DNA of 64,000 nt from Photorhabdus luminescens subsp. luminescens (GCF_001083805.1 NZ_JXSK01000001.1:186001-250000), one strand, 5' to 3'. Positions 25,201 through 28,068 are shown, counted from the stretch's first letter. Translations and numbers: made by a program. The notes: a model not told the origin generated them from the sequence alone.

Positions 25201-27708
25201 CGGCTGGCTCGCCGGTTAATCGGGCTAGGGATCCGGCCAGACGATCGCGTGGCTGTGCTGTTAGAGCGTTCTGTTGAACTGGTGGCGGCTCAATTAGCTA
25301 TCCTCAAGGCCGGGGCTGTTTATGTGCCGATTGATCCCCGTATGCCGGACGAACGGCAGCGTTGGTTGATAAGTGATTGTGAAGCCAAATTGTTGCTTAC
25401 GGATATTCCGGTTGACCTGACGATTCCCTTGTTTTGCTTTGCCGATGAGGTGGACGACATCAAGGAGGAAGGTTACCTCAATCCTGATTTACCCCGCTCC
25501 AGTACCGAGCTGGCTTATATTATGTATACCTCCGGCTCAACTGGCACACCAAAAGGGGTAATGGTGCCGCATCGGGCGGTGGTTCGGCTGGTCATTAATA
25601 ATGGGTACGCTGAAATCAGGCCAGATGATCGAGTAGCGTTTGAGGCTAACCCGGCTTTCGATGCCAGCACCTTTGAAGTTTGGGCGCCGTTGCTCAATGG
25701 CGGGACACTGGTGGTGATTGATCACGCTACTGTGTTGACGCCGCAGGAGTTTGTCCAGGCATTGCAGACCTATCGAATCACGGTTATGTGGTTGAGTGTC
25801 GGGTTGTTTAACCGGTTAGCGGCAGAGTTGTCCCCGGCTCTTCCTCAGCTCAAGATCCTGATTGTCGGCGGCGATGTGCTGGATCAGCATGTGATGGCGC
25901 AGGTTCTGCGTGATAGCCCTCCTCAACAGTTATTGAATGGTTACGGGCCGAGTGAGGGCACTACCTTTACCACTACCTACCGCATCACGGCATTATCACC
26001 GGGAATGACCCAAATCCCTATCGGTCGACCGATAGCTAACACGCGGGTTTATCTGCTAGATGCCGATGGTCAGCCGGTGCCACAGGGAGTAACCGGTGAG
26101 ATTTATATCGGCGGAGATGGGGTTGCCTGTGGCTATCTCAATCGTCCTGAGCTGACGGCAGAACGCTTCCTTGTTGATCCATTTAGTGATTCACCTAATG
26201 CTCGCATATATCGAACTGGGGATCTGGCCCGTTACCTGCCGGATGGTAATTTGGAGTTCCTTGGCCGTAACGATCAGCAAATTAAAATCCGTGGTTTCCG
26301 TATTGAACCGGGTGAAATTGAGGCTCGATTGGTAGAACACCCAACGGTACAAGAAGCTACTGTGTTGGTATTGGGTGATGGACAGGACAAACGTTTGGTC
26401 GCTTATGTGGTGGCACAGGAAGATAAAGGACTGGCTAATAGCTTGCGTACTTACCTGAGTGCCATTTTACCGGATTACATGGTGCCGTCGGCTTTTGTGC
26501 GTCTGGATGATTTTCCGTTGACGCCAAACGGTAAATTAGATCGTCACGCGCTACCAGCCCCGAGCAATGAAGCTTTTGCCCGGCAGGTTTATGAAACGCC
26601 ACAAGGAGAAACGGAAATCGTATTAGCGGCTATCTGGCGTGAATTATTGTGTGTTGAGCAGGTCAGCCGGTATGATAATTTCTTCACCTTGGGTGGTCAC
26701 TCACTGTTTGCTATGCGGATGATAAATCTTGCAGCTAATCATGGTCTTATTTGCACATTGAATGATCTGTTCCAATTCCCTGTGCTGTCTGACTTGGCAA
26801 CAAAAATGACATCAGCTCAGCTATCTCAACCGCTAAACCGTGCAATATCGGTGCGATCTGGAGGAACAGGTCGTCCGTTATTCTTTGTGCCTAGCGGCAT
26901 GGGTGATTATTCCTATGTTTTCGGGTTGTCTCAACAGCTTCATTCAGGCTACCCGATCTATGCGTTGCCCTGGCCATCCATTAGTGAAGCGCCGATGTCT
27001 ACGATGGAAGAGCAGGCAACAAGGATGATCAACTTTATGAAAGCGGTTCAACCGGAAGGCCCGTATCGGATATGCGGTTATTCTTCCGGTGGCATATTAG
27101 CTTATGCGATTGCCCAGCAACTTTTGTATTCCGGTGAAGAGGTTAATTTCCTCGGTCTGATAGACACGCCTGCTCCTCATTATTACAGACAGCAGATAAT
27201 GCCGCCAAAACTTCAATTTCTTATTGAGTTGGCAAGGCAGGCAGAGTATGGAGATATTGAAGAAATTGCAGCATTGTATCAACGAATTGATGAGTTAAAT
27301 TTGGTGCAGTTTATCGAAACAGCGCAGAAATTGGCGTTATGTCCAGCAAATCCGAGTGCTGATTTAATCGCAAGGCGTTGGGAGCAGATAGAAAATTATG
27401 CACAAATAGTCAGAAACTATGAGCCGCAAATATTGGCGATAACGCTGCATCAATTCTATGCAACGGAACCTTCTCCGCCTGCTTCTATAATTATAGATAC
27501 TAAAGTTATGGATGTTGAATCACAGTCTTTAAATAGGGAGCCATCGTTAGGTTGGGCTCAGGTATTACCTGATTCTTCGATTCGGTCAATTCCAATTTCG
27601 GGTAACCATTTTAGTCTGTTGGAAAATAATGAGGATAAAGTCGTTTTAGTTCGGGCTTTAAATATGGCGTTGGCAGTAAGTTTTGACGAGGAGGTTCAAA
27701 GAGACTAA
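1..27708 (+). CDS. kolS: Giant non-ribosomal peptide synthetase, C-terminal part (5' end outside window)
   Basis: The frame is open from base 1 and ends in TAA at 27706-27708, giving over 9,230 residues without a stop. Domain order seen: A(partial)-T, CE-A-T, CE-A-T, LCL-A-T, CE-A-T, LCL-A-T, CE-A-T, LCL-A-T, CE-A-T-TE. CE domains carry the dual-domain signature HHLLANxGD near their N-terminus plus HHLIGDH. LCL domains carry HHIxxDGWS. Thiolation sites read LGGHS. The TE has GYSSG and a late GNHFSLL histidine. No separate epimerase domain, methyltransferase or MbtH-like partner is visible. Pocket residues predict Val-Thr-Val-X-Val-Thr-X-Val-Val. The gene is clearly GC-richer than its flanks. 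The symbol rests on recalled placement of the 15-module kolossin synthetase gene of P. luminescens beside thrS, so the family call is certain and the exact gene is probable. The true start and upstream modules lie outside the window. Confidence 0.93.
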   Translation, partial: KGVMVPHRAVVRLVINNGYADIGPDDRVAFEANPAFDASTFEVWSPLLNGGTLVVIDHATLLTPKEFVQALQNYRITVLWLSVGLFNRLAAELSPVLPQIKTLIVGGDVLDQHVIRQVLRDNPPQQLLNGYGPSEGTTFTATYRIAELSPEVTRIPIGRPIANTQVYLLDTYGQPVPQGVTGEMYIGGDGVACGYLNRPELTAERFLPDPFSDKPDARLYRTGDLARYLPDGNLEFLGRNDQQVKIRGFRIEPGEIEARLMDYPAVNEAVVLALDDGQDKRLVAYVAAETDEELVNHLRTHLSAILPDYMVPAAFVRLDTFPLTPNGKLDRQALPTPGEEAFARQIYEAPQGEVETLLAAVWSELLGIEQVSRHDSFFALGGHSLLAVRMIERLRHAGLTLAVRDLFQSPVLSAFAQTVGQYRAVVAPANVITPATIALTPAMLPLIELAQPEIDYIVEQVPGGMANIQDIYALSPLQDGILFHHLLANEGDPYLLVSQMTFADRSLLDRYLTAVQQVVNRHDILRTAFVWQGLSAPAQVVWRQAQLSVTELALNPVDGPICDQLAQHFDPRHYRIDLQRAPLLHFAVAQEDDGRWSVLQLLHHLIGDHTAMEVMRREVQAYLTGLGDNLPTPVPFRNLVAQVRLGVSQAEHTRFFTDMLAEVDEPTLPFGLTEVHRDGSLVTESHRMLPATLNDRLRSQARHLGVSLATLCHLAWAQVLSHTSGQAKVVFGTVLFGRMQAGEGTDSSMGLFINTLPLRLNMDDTPVQDSVRAAHTRLAGLLEHEHASLALAQRCSGVPGEAPLFSALMNYRHSEQSVTSDTIISGIEFLGGQERTNYPFVLSVEDVGHALGLTAQIVQPIDSERICGYMQQALESLAEALEQRSEIPVRALNILPAVEKKLLLETWNVTETSYPDHGCIHRLFEQWAEKSPDATALVYEEQILSYAELNTRANCLAHQLIALGVTPDQWVAVCVSRSPAMVVGVLAVLKAGGAYVPLDPVYAGERLAYILTDAAPAILLADNVGRDALGEDALARLTVLDPNSLPDQPDSNPQVPTLTAQHLAYVIYTSGSTGMPKGVMVEHRHILRLFDATETWYHFNRQDIWCLFHSIAFDFSVWELWGALRYGAKLVLVPHSIARSPQELHQFVCQHGITVLNQTPSAFKAFIASYVANPLPDCLRYIIFGGEALDPSILKPWYALREETLPQLVNMYGITETTVHVTYRALGRHDVEQTTSPIGTRISDLTLYLLDKYGQPVPLGAVGELYVGGGGVARGYLNRPELTAERFLPDPFSDKPDTRLYRTGDLARYLPDGNLEFLGRNDQQVKIRGFRIEPGEIEARLMEHPAVHEAVVQVMGDGQDKRLVAYVVAEVDEELINRLRTHLSGILPDYMVPAAFVCMDAFPLTPNGKLDRRALPAPGEDAFARQIYAAPQGETETLLAAIWSELLGIEQVSRHDSFFALGGHSLLAVRMIERLRNAGLTLAVRDLFQSPVLSAFAQTVGQSPSVVAPANVITPATTALTSDMLPLIDLTQPEIDHIIAQVPGGVANIQDIYALSPLQDGILFHHLLANKGDPYLLAGQIVFANRALLDNYLAAVQQVVNRHDILRTAFVWQGLSTPVQVVWRQAQLLVTELTLDPVDGPARDQLAQHFDPRRYRIDLQRAPLLRFAVAQEDDGRWSVLQLLHHLIGDHTAMEVMHGEIQAYLAGQEDKLPAPVPFRNLVAQVRLGVSQAEHTRFFTDMLAEVDQPTLPFGLTEVHRDGSQVMESHQMLPATLNDRLRSQARRLGVSLAALCHLAWAQVLSRTSGQEKVVFGTVLFGRMQAREGADNGMGLFINTLPLRLDMDDTSVQNSVRLAHTRLAGLLAHEHASLALAQRCSGVPGEAPLFSALLNYRHSAPPVTTDETISGIEFLSGQERTNYPFVLSVEDLGHALGLTAQIVQPIDPKRVCGYMQQALESLAEALEQRPETPVRALNILPVAEKTLLLETWNATQAPYPDQCCIHRLFEQQVEKMPDAIALMYGEHILNYAELNARANQLAHWLIRQGIQPDNRVAVRLERSVELVVAQLAILKAGAVYVPIDPRVPDDRQHWLVNDCAAKLLLTGIPVELAAIRQEDYRNPDLPRSSTELAYIMYTSGSTGTPKGVMVPHRAVVRLVINNGYADIGPDDRVAFEANPAFDASTFEVWSPLLNGGTLVVIEHSTLLMPKEFVQALQTYRITVLWMSVGLFNQLATELSPALPQLKILIVGGDVLDPHVIRQVLRDNPPQQLLNGYGPSEGTTFTATYRITALSEGTTKIPIGRPIANTRVYLLDTSGQPVPQGATGEIYIGGDGVACGYLNRPELTAERFLPDPFSDKPDARLYRTGDLARYLPDGNLEFLGRNDQQVKIRGFRIEPGEIEARLMEYPTVSEAAVLALDDGQDKRLVAYVVAEADEELVNGLRTHLSTILPDYMVPAAFVCMDAFPLTPNGKLDRRALPMPGEEDFARQIYAAPLGEMETTLAAIWRELLGVERISRYDNFFTLGGHSLLAVRMINRIAALGVELPLSMLFTFPSLMTFAEAISAQFDESDRILPAIVPLSREGQLPLSFAQQRLWFLTQFDGVSETYHIPLALRLHGRLDIAAWQQALDTLFARHEALRSVFIVVDGQPQVELLPAASGLPMRKYDLHDVPDVDVQLASLSAQEANAPFDLTCGPLIRSSLIQLADDDHVFLLTLHHIIFDGWSVSVLMRELSALYTAFLARQPDPLPPLIIQYPDYAAWQRQWLSAERIQSQSDYWRERLVDAPVLLDLPTDRPRQPQQSFTGALLPISLDAELTQSLKRLSEQQGVTLFMTLLAAWATVLSRLSGQEDLVIGTPSAGRSRQEVESLIGFFVNTLALRMDLSGTPNVAELLARVRQTALAAQEHQDLPFEQVVEIVQPPRHLAHTPLFQVMFAWQNNEGKDWMLPGLIVSPVGQTFDMAKFDLELSLSEVDGQIVGYLNYATALFDQATIERQVGYLYTVLREMAANPQQPVGKIDILTVVERKLLLETWNATQTPYPDRLCIHRLFEQQAEKTPDATALVYEGQAFSYVELNACANRLAHQLITLGVVPDQRVAICVTSSPARIVGLLAVLKAGGAYVPLDPAYPGERLVHILTDAAPTIVLADDAGRTALGEKVLAALTVLDPNSLPNQPDSNPQVPALTPRYLAYVIYTSGSTGIPKGVMVEHRGLVNLIQEKIAQFDIHPGSRMLQFASFGFDASVWETMMALCSGATLAIPADTVRQDPCYLWHYLEEQEITHACLTPALLREGIDLPEMTIRPTLILGGEAPSVTLLQALCRRATVFNAYGPTEITVCAATWRCPSDYDEGVIAIGRPTANSRVYLLNTDGQPVPLGAVGELFIGGVGVARGYLNRPDLTAERFLADPFSGELDARMYRTGDLARYLPDGNLEFLGRNDQQVKIRGFRIEPGEIEARLLEHPAISEALVLALGDGQDKRLVAYVVAEADDRLVNSLHVHLSAILPDYMVPAAFVRLDTFPLTPSGKLDRRALPAPQEGAFARQVYEAPRGETEILLAAIWSKLLGVEQISRHDSFFALGGHSLLAVRMIERLRNEGLVLAVRDLFQSPVLSEFAQTVGQSQVVAVPANVITPAITQLTPEMLPLIDLTQTEIDHIIEQVPSGVANIQDIYALSPLQDGILFHHLLANKGDPYLLVNQMTFSDRSLLDRYLAAVQQVINRHDILRTAFVWQELSTPVQVVWRQAQLSVTELTLDPIDGSVRDQLAQHFNPRHYRIDLQRAPLLHFSVAQEDDGRWSVLQLLHHLIGDHTTLEVMNGEVQAYLAGQEENLPAPVPFRNLVAQARLGVSQAEHTRFFTDMLAEVDEPTLPFGLTEVHQDGSLVTESHRMLPATLNDRLRSQARRLDVSLAALCHLAWAQVLSRTSGQAKVVFGTVLFGRMQAGQGVDSGMGLFINTLPLRLDINDTPVQDSVRLAHTRLAGLLAHEHASLALAQRCSRVSGEAPLFSALLNYRHSAQPVTTDVIISNIEFLGGQERTNYPFVLSVEDLGHALGLTAQIVQPIDPERICGYMQQALESLAEALEQQPETPVRALNILPAAEKKLLLETWNATLAPYPDQCCIHQLFEQQAEKTPDAIALVYGEHILNYAELNARANRLAHWLIGQGIQPGDRVAMQLERSVELVVAQLAILKAGAVYVPIDPRVPDERRHWLINDCAAKLLFTDIPVELAAISEENNYHNPDLSRSSTELAYIMYTSGSTGTPKGVMVPHRAVVRLVINNGYADIGPGDRVAFEANPAFDASTFEVWSPLLNGGALVVIDHATLLTPKEFVQALQIYRITVLWMSVGLFNRLATELSPVLPQLKILIVGGDVLDPHVMAQVLRDNPPQQLLNGYGPSEGTTFTATYRITALPAGMTKIPIGRPIANTRVYLLDANGQPVPLDVEGEIYIGGDGVACGYLNRPELTAERFLIDPFSGIPDARMYRTGDLARYLPDGNLEFLGRNDQQVKIRGFRIEPGEIEARLMEHPAVNEVVVLVMGDGQDKRLVAYVVAEADEELVNRLHTHLSTVLPDYMVPAAFVRLDDFPLTPNGKLDRRALPVPGEEAVARQIYVAPSGEMETTLAAIWRELLGVERISRYDNFFSLGGHSLLAVRMMNRIAALGIELPLSTLFTSPVLTTFAEAMRTQFDESGKILPAIVPLSRDDQLPLSFAQQRLWFLAQFEGVSDAYHIPLALRLRGRLNIAAWQQALDTLFTRHEALRSVFVTVDGQPQVELLPAEWGLPIRKYDLHDMSDVYAPLASLSAQEANAPFDLARGPLIRSSLVQLADDDHVFLLTQHHIVSDGWSLGILKSELEALYSAYLNQQPDPLPPLTIQYPDYAAWQRQWLSAEQIQSQSDYWRTKLADAPVLLDLPTDRPRPPQQSFAGNMLPVSFDAELTQSLKRLSEQQGVTLFMTLLAAWATVLSRLSGQEDLVIGTPSAGRSRQEVESLIGFFVNTLALRMDLSGAPNVAELLARVRQTALAAQEHQDLPFEQVVEIVQPPRRLAHTPLFQVMFAWQNNENTEWRLPGLVVSPVEQALDVIKFDLELNLFEVEGRIVGYLNYATALFDQATIERQVGYLHTVLRAMAVNPQQTVGRIDILTVAERRLLLETRNAIETQYPEQLYPKQLCIHQLFEQQVENAPNETALVYEEHTLSYAELNARANRLAHQLIALGVMPDQRVAVCVSRSLAMVVGVLAVLKAGGAYVPLDPVYTGERLAHILTDAAPAILLADNVGRDALGEDALARLTVLDPNSLPDQPDSNPQVPTLTAQHLAYVIYTSGSTGTPKGVMVEHRHILRLFDATESWYHFNRQDIWCLFHSIAFDFSVWELWGALRYGAKLVLTPHAIARSSQELHQFVCQHGITVLNQTPSAFKAFIASYVANPLPDCLRYIIFGGEALDPSILKPWYALREETLPQLVNMYGITETTVHVTYRALNRHDVEQTTSPIGTRIPDLTLYLLDKYRQPVPLGAVGELYIGGAGVARGYLNRPELTAERFLPDTFSSEPEPDARMYRTGDLARYLPDGNLEFLGRNDQQVKIRGFRIEPGEIEARLMEHPAVSEAVVLALDDGQDKRLVAYVAAEADDRLVNSLRTHLSAILPDYMVPAAFVRLDTFPLTPNGKLDRRALPIPGEEAVARQVYAAPQGETETLLAAIWSELLGIEQISRHDSFFALGGHSLLAVRMIERLRNAGLTLAVRDLFQSPVLSAFAQTVGQSQAVVAPENVITPATTVLTPEMLPLIELTQTEIDHIVEQVPGGIANIQDIYALSPLQDGILFHHLLANKGDPYLLVSQTAFTDRSLLDSYLAAVQQVINRHDILRTAFIWQGLSAPVQVVWRQAPLSVTELVLEPVNGPVYEQLIQRFDPRHHRLDLSQAPLLRFVVAQETDGRWIVLQLQHHLIGDHTTLEVMNREVQAYLTGQEESLSAPVPFRNLVAQVRLGVSQAEHTRFFTDMLAEVDQPTLPFGLTEVHRDGSQVTELYRMLPAILNNRLRSQARRLGVSLAALCHLAWAQVLSRICGQETVVFGTVLFGRMQAGEGADSGMGLFVNTLPLRLDMDDTPVQDSARAAHVRLAGLLAHEHASLALAQRCSGVPGETPLFSALLNYRHSAQPVTVDEINSGIESFSGQERTNYPFVLSVEDFGHALGLTAQVAQPFDPERMCGYMQQALESLAETLEQAPETPVRMLEILPETERALLLKTWNATEVAYPEQLCIHQLFEQQVEKNPDATALVYDEQTYSYAELNTRANRLAHQLIALGIAPDQRVAICVTRSLTMVVGLLAVLKAGGAYVPLDPAYPGKRLAHILTDAAPAILLADNAGCAALGEKALAGLTVLDPNTLPDQPDSNPQVPALTARHLAYVIYTSGSTGTPKGVMVEHRGLVNLIQDKIAQFDIHSGSRMLQFASLSFDASVWEIMMALGSGASLIIAVDIVRQDPLRLWHYLEQQAVTHACLTPALLRERTDLPEMMIRPTLILGGEAPSTMLLQALSRRTTVFNAYGPTEITVCATTWRCPPDYTDTLVPIGHPTANTQIYLLDAYGQPVPLGAVGELYVGGAGVARGYLNRPELTAERFLADPFSEMPDARMYRTGDLARYLPDGNLEFLGRNDQQVKIRGFRIEPGEIEARLMEHPTVQEAVVLVLGDEQNKRLVAYVVAEAAETLVNHLRTHLSATLPDYMVPAAFVRLNAFPLTPSGKLDRRALPIPGEEAFARQIYAAPSGEIETTLAAIWRELLGVERISRYDNFFALGGHSLLAVRMMNRITALGIELPLSTLFTFPVLTAFAEAISMRFDESDKILPTIISISREGQLPLSFAQQRLWFLAQFDGVSETYHIPVALRLRGRLDIAAWQQALDTLFARHEVLRSVFVAIDGQPQVELLPAASGLPMKKYDLCNAPDVDEQLASLSVQEAGAPFDLARGPLMRSSLVQLADDEHVFLLTLHHIVFDGWSVSVLMRELSTLYTAFLTGQSDPLPPLTIQYPDYAAWQHQWLSAERIQSQSDYWRERLVDAPVLLDLPTDRPRPRQQSFTGALLPISLDAELTQSLKRLSEQQGVTLFMTLLAAWATVLSRLSGQEDLVIGTPSAGRSRQEVESLIGFFVNTLALRMDLSGTPNVAELLARVRQTALAAQEHQDLPFEQVVEIVQPPRHLAHTPLFQVMFAWQNNEGKDWMLPGLIVSPVGQTSDMAKFDLELSLSEVDGRIVGYLNYATALFDQATIERQVGYLHTVLQEMAANPQQPVGKIDILTVAERKLLLETWNATQTPYPDRLCIHRLFEQQAEKTPDAVALVYKERILSYSELNARANRLARQLIEQGIRSDDRIAVLLERSVELVVAQLAILKAGAVYVPIDPRVPDERKNWLINDCSAKLLLTDIPVDLTIPLYCLAGEMGAIREEDDFNLDLPRSSTELAYIMYTSGSTGMPKGVMVPHRAVVRLVINNGYADIGPNDRVAFEANPVFDASTFEVWAPLLNGGALVVIDHATLLTPKEFVQALQAYDITVVWLSVGLFNRLATELSPVLPQIKTLIVGGDVLDPHVIAQVLRDSPPQQLLNGYGPSEGTTFTTTYRIAEVLPEVTRIPIGRPIANTRVYLLDTYGQPVPQGVTGEIYIGGDGVACGYLNRPELTVERFLADPFSGKPGARMYRTGDLARYLPDGNLDFLGRNDQQVKIRGFRIEPGEIEARLMDHPVVSEAVVLALGDGQDKRLVAYVAAEANEELANHLRTHLSAILPDYMVPAAFVRLETFPLTPNGKLDRRALPAPGEEAFARQIYEAPQGEAEILLAAIWSELLGIEQVSRHDSFFALGGHSLLAVRMIERLRNAGLMLAVRDLFQSPVLSAFAQTVGQSRAVVAPANVITPATIALIPAMLPLIELDQSEIDHIVEQVPGGIANIQDIYALSPLQDGILFHHLLANKGDPYLLAYPMAFADRFLLDCYLAAVQQVINRHDILRTAFIWQGLSVPAQVVWRQAPLSVTELTLDHADGPVYEQLIQRFDPRQHRLDLSQAPLLRFVIAQETDGRWIALQLQHHLIGDHTAMEVMNRDVQAYLAGQGESLPIPVPFRNLVAQARLGMSQAEHTRFFTDMLAEVDQPTLPFGLTEVHRDGSQVAESRRMLAATLNDRLRHQARRLGVSLAALCHLAWAQVLSRTSGQAKAVFGTVLFGRMQAGEGADSGMGLFINTLPLRLDMDDTPVQDSVRAAHTRLAGLLEHEHASLALAQRCSGVQNEIPLFSALLNYRHNAPAVITDEIISGIESLGGRERTNYPFVLSVEDFGNALGLTAQIVQPIDPDRICGYMQQALESLAEALEQRPETPVRSLNILPAAEKKLLLETWNATQALYPDQCCIHRLFEQQAGKTPDAIALMYGEYILSYAELNARANRLARRLIGLGIRPDDRVAVLLERSVELVAAQLAILKAGAVYVPIDPRMPDERQRWLISDCEAKLLLTDIPVDLTIPLFCFADEVDDIKEEGYLNPDLPRSSTELAYIMYTSGSTGTPKGVMVPHRAVVRLVINNGYAEIRPDDRVAFEANPAFDASTFEVWAPLLNGGTLVVIDHATVLTPQEFVQALQTYRITVMWLSVGLFNRLAAELSPALPQLKILIVGGDVLDQHVMAQVLRDSPPQQLLNGYGPSEGTTFTTTYRITALSPGMTQIPIGRPIANTRVYLLDADGQPVPQGVTGEIYIGGDGVACGYLNRPELTAERFLVDPFSDSPNARIYRTGDLARYLPDGNLEFLGRNDQQIKIRGFRIEPGEIEARLVEHPTVQEATVLVLGDGQDKRLVAYVVAQEDKGLANSLRTYLSAILPDYMVPSAFVRLDDFPLTPNGKLDRHALPAPSNEAFARQVYETPQGETEIVLAAIWRELLCVEQVSRYDNFFTLGGHSLFAMRMINLAANHGLICTLNDLFQFPVLSDLATKMTSAQLSQPLNRAISVRSGGTGRPLFFVPSGMGDYSYVFGLSQQLHSGYPIYALPWPSISEAPMSTMEEQATRMINFMKAVQPEGPYRICGYSSGGILAYAIAQQLLYSGEEVNFLGLIDTPAPHYYRQQIMPPKLQFLIELARQAEYGDIEEIAALYQRIDELNLVQFIETAQKLALCPANPSADLIARRWEQIENYAQIVRNYEPQILAITLHQFYATEPSPPASIIIDTKVMDVESQSLNREPSLGWAQVLPDSSIRSIPISGNHFSLLENNEDKVVLVRALNMALAVSFDEEVQRD
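1390..4500 (+). other. NRPS module 2: dual C/E-A(Thr)-T
   Basis: The dual condensation/epimerisation domain has HHLLANEGD at about 1450-1476 and HHLIGDH at about 1807-1827. The A domain pocket reads D, F, W (FDFSVWELW), N (ITVLNQT), I and G (IIFGG), and M, V, H (NMYGITETTVH), the established threonine code. The next condensation domain is also dual, so D-Thr is predicted. Confidence 0.85.
4630..7690 (+). other. NRPS module 3: dual C/E-A(Val)-T
   Basis: The CE domain has HHLLANKGD and HHLIGDH. The A domain has the same valine pocket as module 1 (FDASTFEVW, WMSVG, LIVGG, EGTTF). Its T domain is of the INRIAALG type and feeds an LCL domain, so L-Val is predicted. Confidence 0.85.
7720..10850 (+). 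other. NRPS module 4: LCL-A(hydrophobic X)-T
   Basis: The LCL condensation domain opens with LPLSFAQQRLWFL and has HHIIFDGWS. The A domain pocket reads D, A, W, C, I, G, A, V, C plus the lysine (FDASVWETM, ITHACLTP, LILGG, NAYGPTEITVC). This differs from the GrsA phenylalanine pocket at two positions (Cys for Thr278, Gly for Ala301). A bulky hydrophobic residue such as Leu or Phe is likely, but I cannot settle it. The next C domain is dual, so a D residue is predicted. Confidence 0.75.
10960..14030 (+). other. NRPS module 5: dual C/E-A(Val)-T
   Basis: The CE domain has HHLLANKGD and HHLIGDH. The A domain has the valine pocket (FDASTFEVW, WMSVG, LIVGG, EGTTF). The T domain (MNRIAALG type) feeds an LCL domain, so L-Val is predicted. 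Confidence 0.85.
14050..17230 (+). other. NRPS module 6: LCL-A(Thr)-T
   Basis: The LCL domain has HHIVSDGWS. The A domain has the threonine pocket and is a near copy of the module 2 A domain about 12.72 kb upstream. Two small insertions distinguish it: a 15-bp tandem duplication at 15445-15474 and an extra EP pair near 16610. The downstream C domain is dual, so D-Thr is predicted. Confidence 0.85.
17350..20460 (+). other. NRPS module 7: dual C/E-A(hydrophobic X)-T
   Basis: The CE domain has HHLLANKGD and QHHLIGDH. The A domain pocket is identical to module 4 (FDASVWEIM, THACLTP, LILGG, TEITVC), so it should load the same unresolved hydrophobic residue. The T domain (MNRITALG type) feeds an LCL domain, so the L form is predicted. 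Confidence 0.75.
20480..23600 (+). other. NRPS module 8: LCL-A(Val)-T
   Basis: The LCL domain (HHIVFDGWS) is nearly identical at DNA level to that of module 4 over long stretches. The A domain has the valine pocket and carries a longer loop (VDLTIPLYC...) before the A3 motif than the Val domains of modules 3 and 5. The downstream dual C domain predicts D-Val. Confidence 0.83.
23715..26820 (+). other. NRPS module 9 (last): dual C/E-A(Val)-T
   Basis: The CE domain has HHLLANKGD and HHLIGDH. The A domain has the valine pocket (FDASTFEVW, MWLSVG, LIVGG, EGTTF) and shares the long VDLTIPL loop with module 8. Its T domain (GGHSLFAMRM) differs from all others, as expected before a thioesterase. No C domain follows, so terminal L-Val is predicted. 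Confidence 0.85.
26840..27705 (+). other. NRPS terminal thioesterase domain
   Basis: Type I alpha/beta-hydrolase thioesterase: FFVPSG at the start, nucleophile motif GYSSGG with Ser encoded at about 27082-27084, a probable acidic residue in LIDTPAP, and histidine in SGNHFSLL at about 27607. It would release the finished peptide by hydrolysis or cyclisation. The sequence alone does not tell which. Confidence 0.9.
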
Positions 27709-27729
27709 GCGATCTTATGTCCGTATAAT

Positions 27730-27763
27730 AATCCGGCATAGATAACTTATGCCGGATTTTTTC
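27730..27763 (+). terminator. Rho-independent terminator after the NRPS gene
   Basis: A perfect 11-bp stem (27730-27740 with 27748-27758) and a 7-base loop run into a T tract. It lies 22 bases after the NRPS stop codon. Confidence 0.9.
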
Positions 27764-28047
27764 TATGTGTATCTTAAAGAGCGTGTTATCTATTTTTCCT
27801 CAAACATATTATTTCATTATAAAATTATTTTTTATAGTTTGTGCATTTGTATAAATAAGTGCAAATGATTGTACCTATGCTAAACATCGCCGTGACCTGA
27901 ATGGTTGTTGGTGGTATATTTTCGCGATGTTTTGGTATTGAAGGTAGTCACTTTTTACATTGTGTACCAATTTTAGTACCAAACTTTAATGGATTGACGA
28001 GATAATAATTTAAATCGTTATTTTAGTTGAATATCAAACTCCTTCAA

Positions 28048-28068
28048 GTGACCTTTCGTGTGGGTCAC
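28048..28068 (+). promoter_or_regulatory. thrS translational operator, tRNA-Thr anticodon-arm mimic
   Basis: The stem GTGACC/GGTCAC plus a T-G wobble pair closes a 7-base loop TTCGTGT, in which CGT occupies the anticodon position after a U33-like T. In E. coli, ThrRS binds the equivalent leader hairpin and blocks ribosome access. Here it ends 21 bases before the thrS start, with AAGG in between. Confidence 0.85.

Noticed and set aside
442-27282. Many open frames of 60-160 codons opposite or inside the NRPS gene
   Set aside because: They recur at the same place in each repeated module, lack ribosome-binding sites and follow from the codon bias of the true frame.
1-27708. Long direct repeats as a possible CRISPR array or mobile element cluster
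   Set aside because: The repeats are kilobase-scale NRPS domains in one continuous reading frame. No short repeat-spacer structure or transposase is present.
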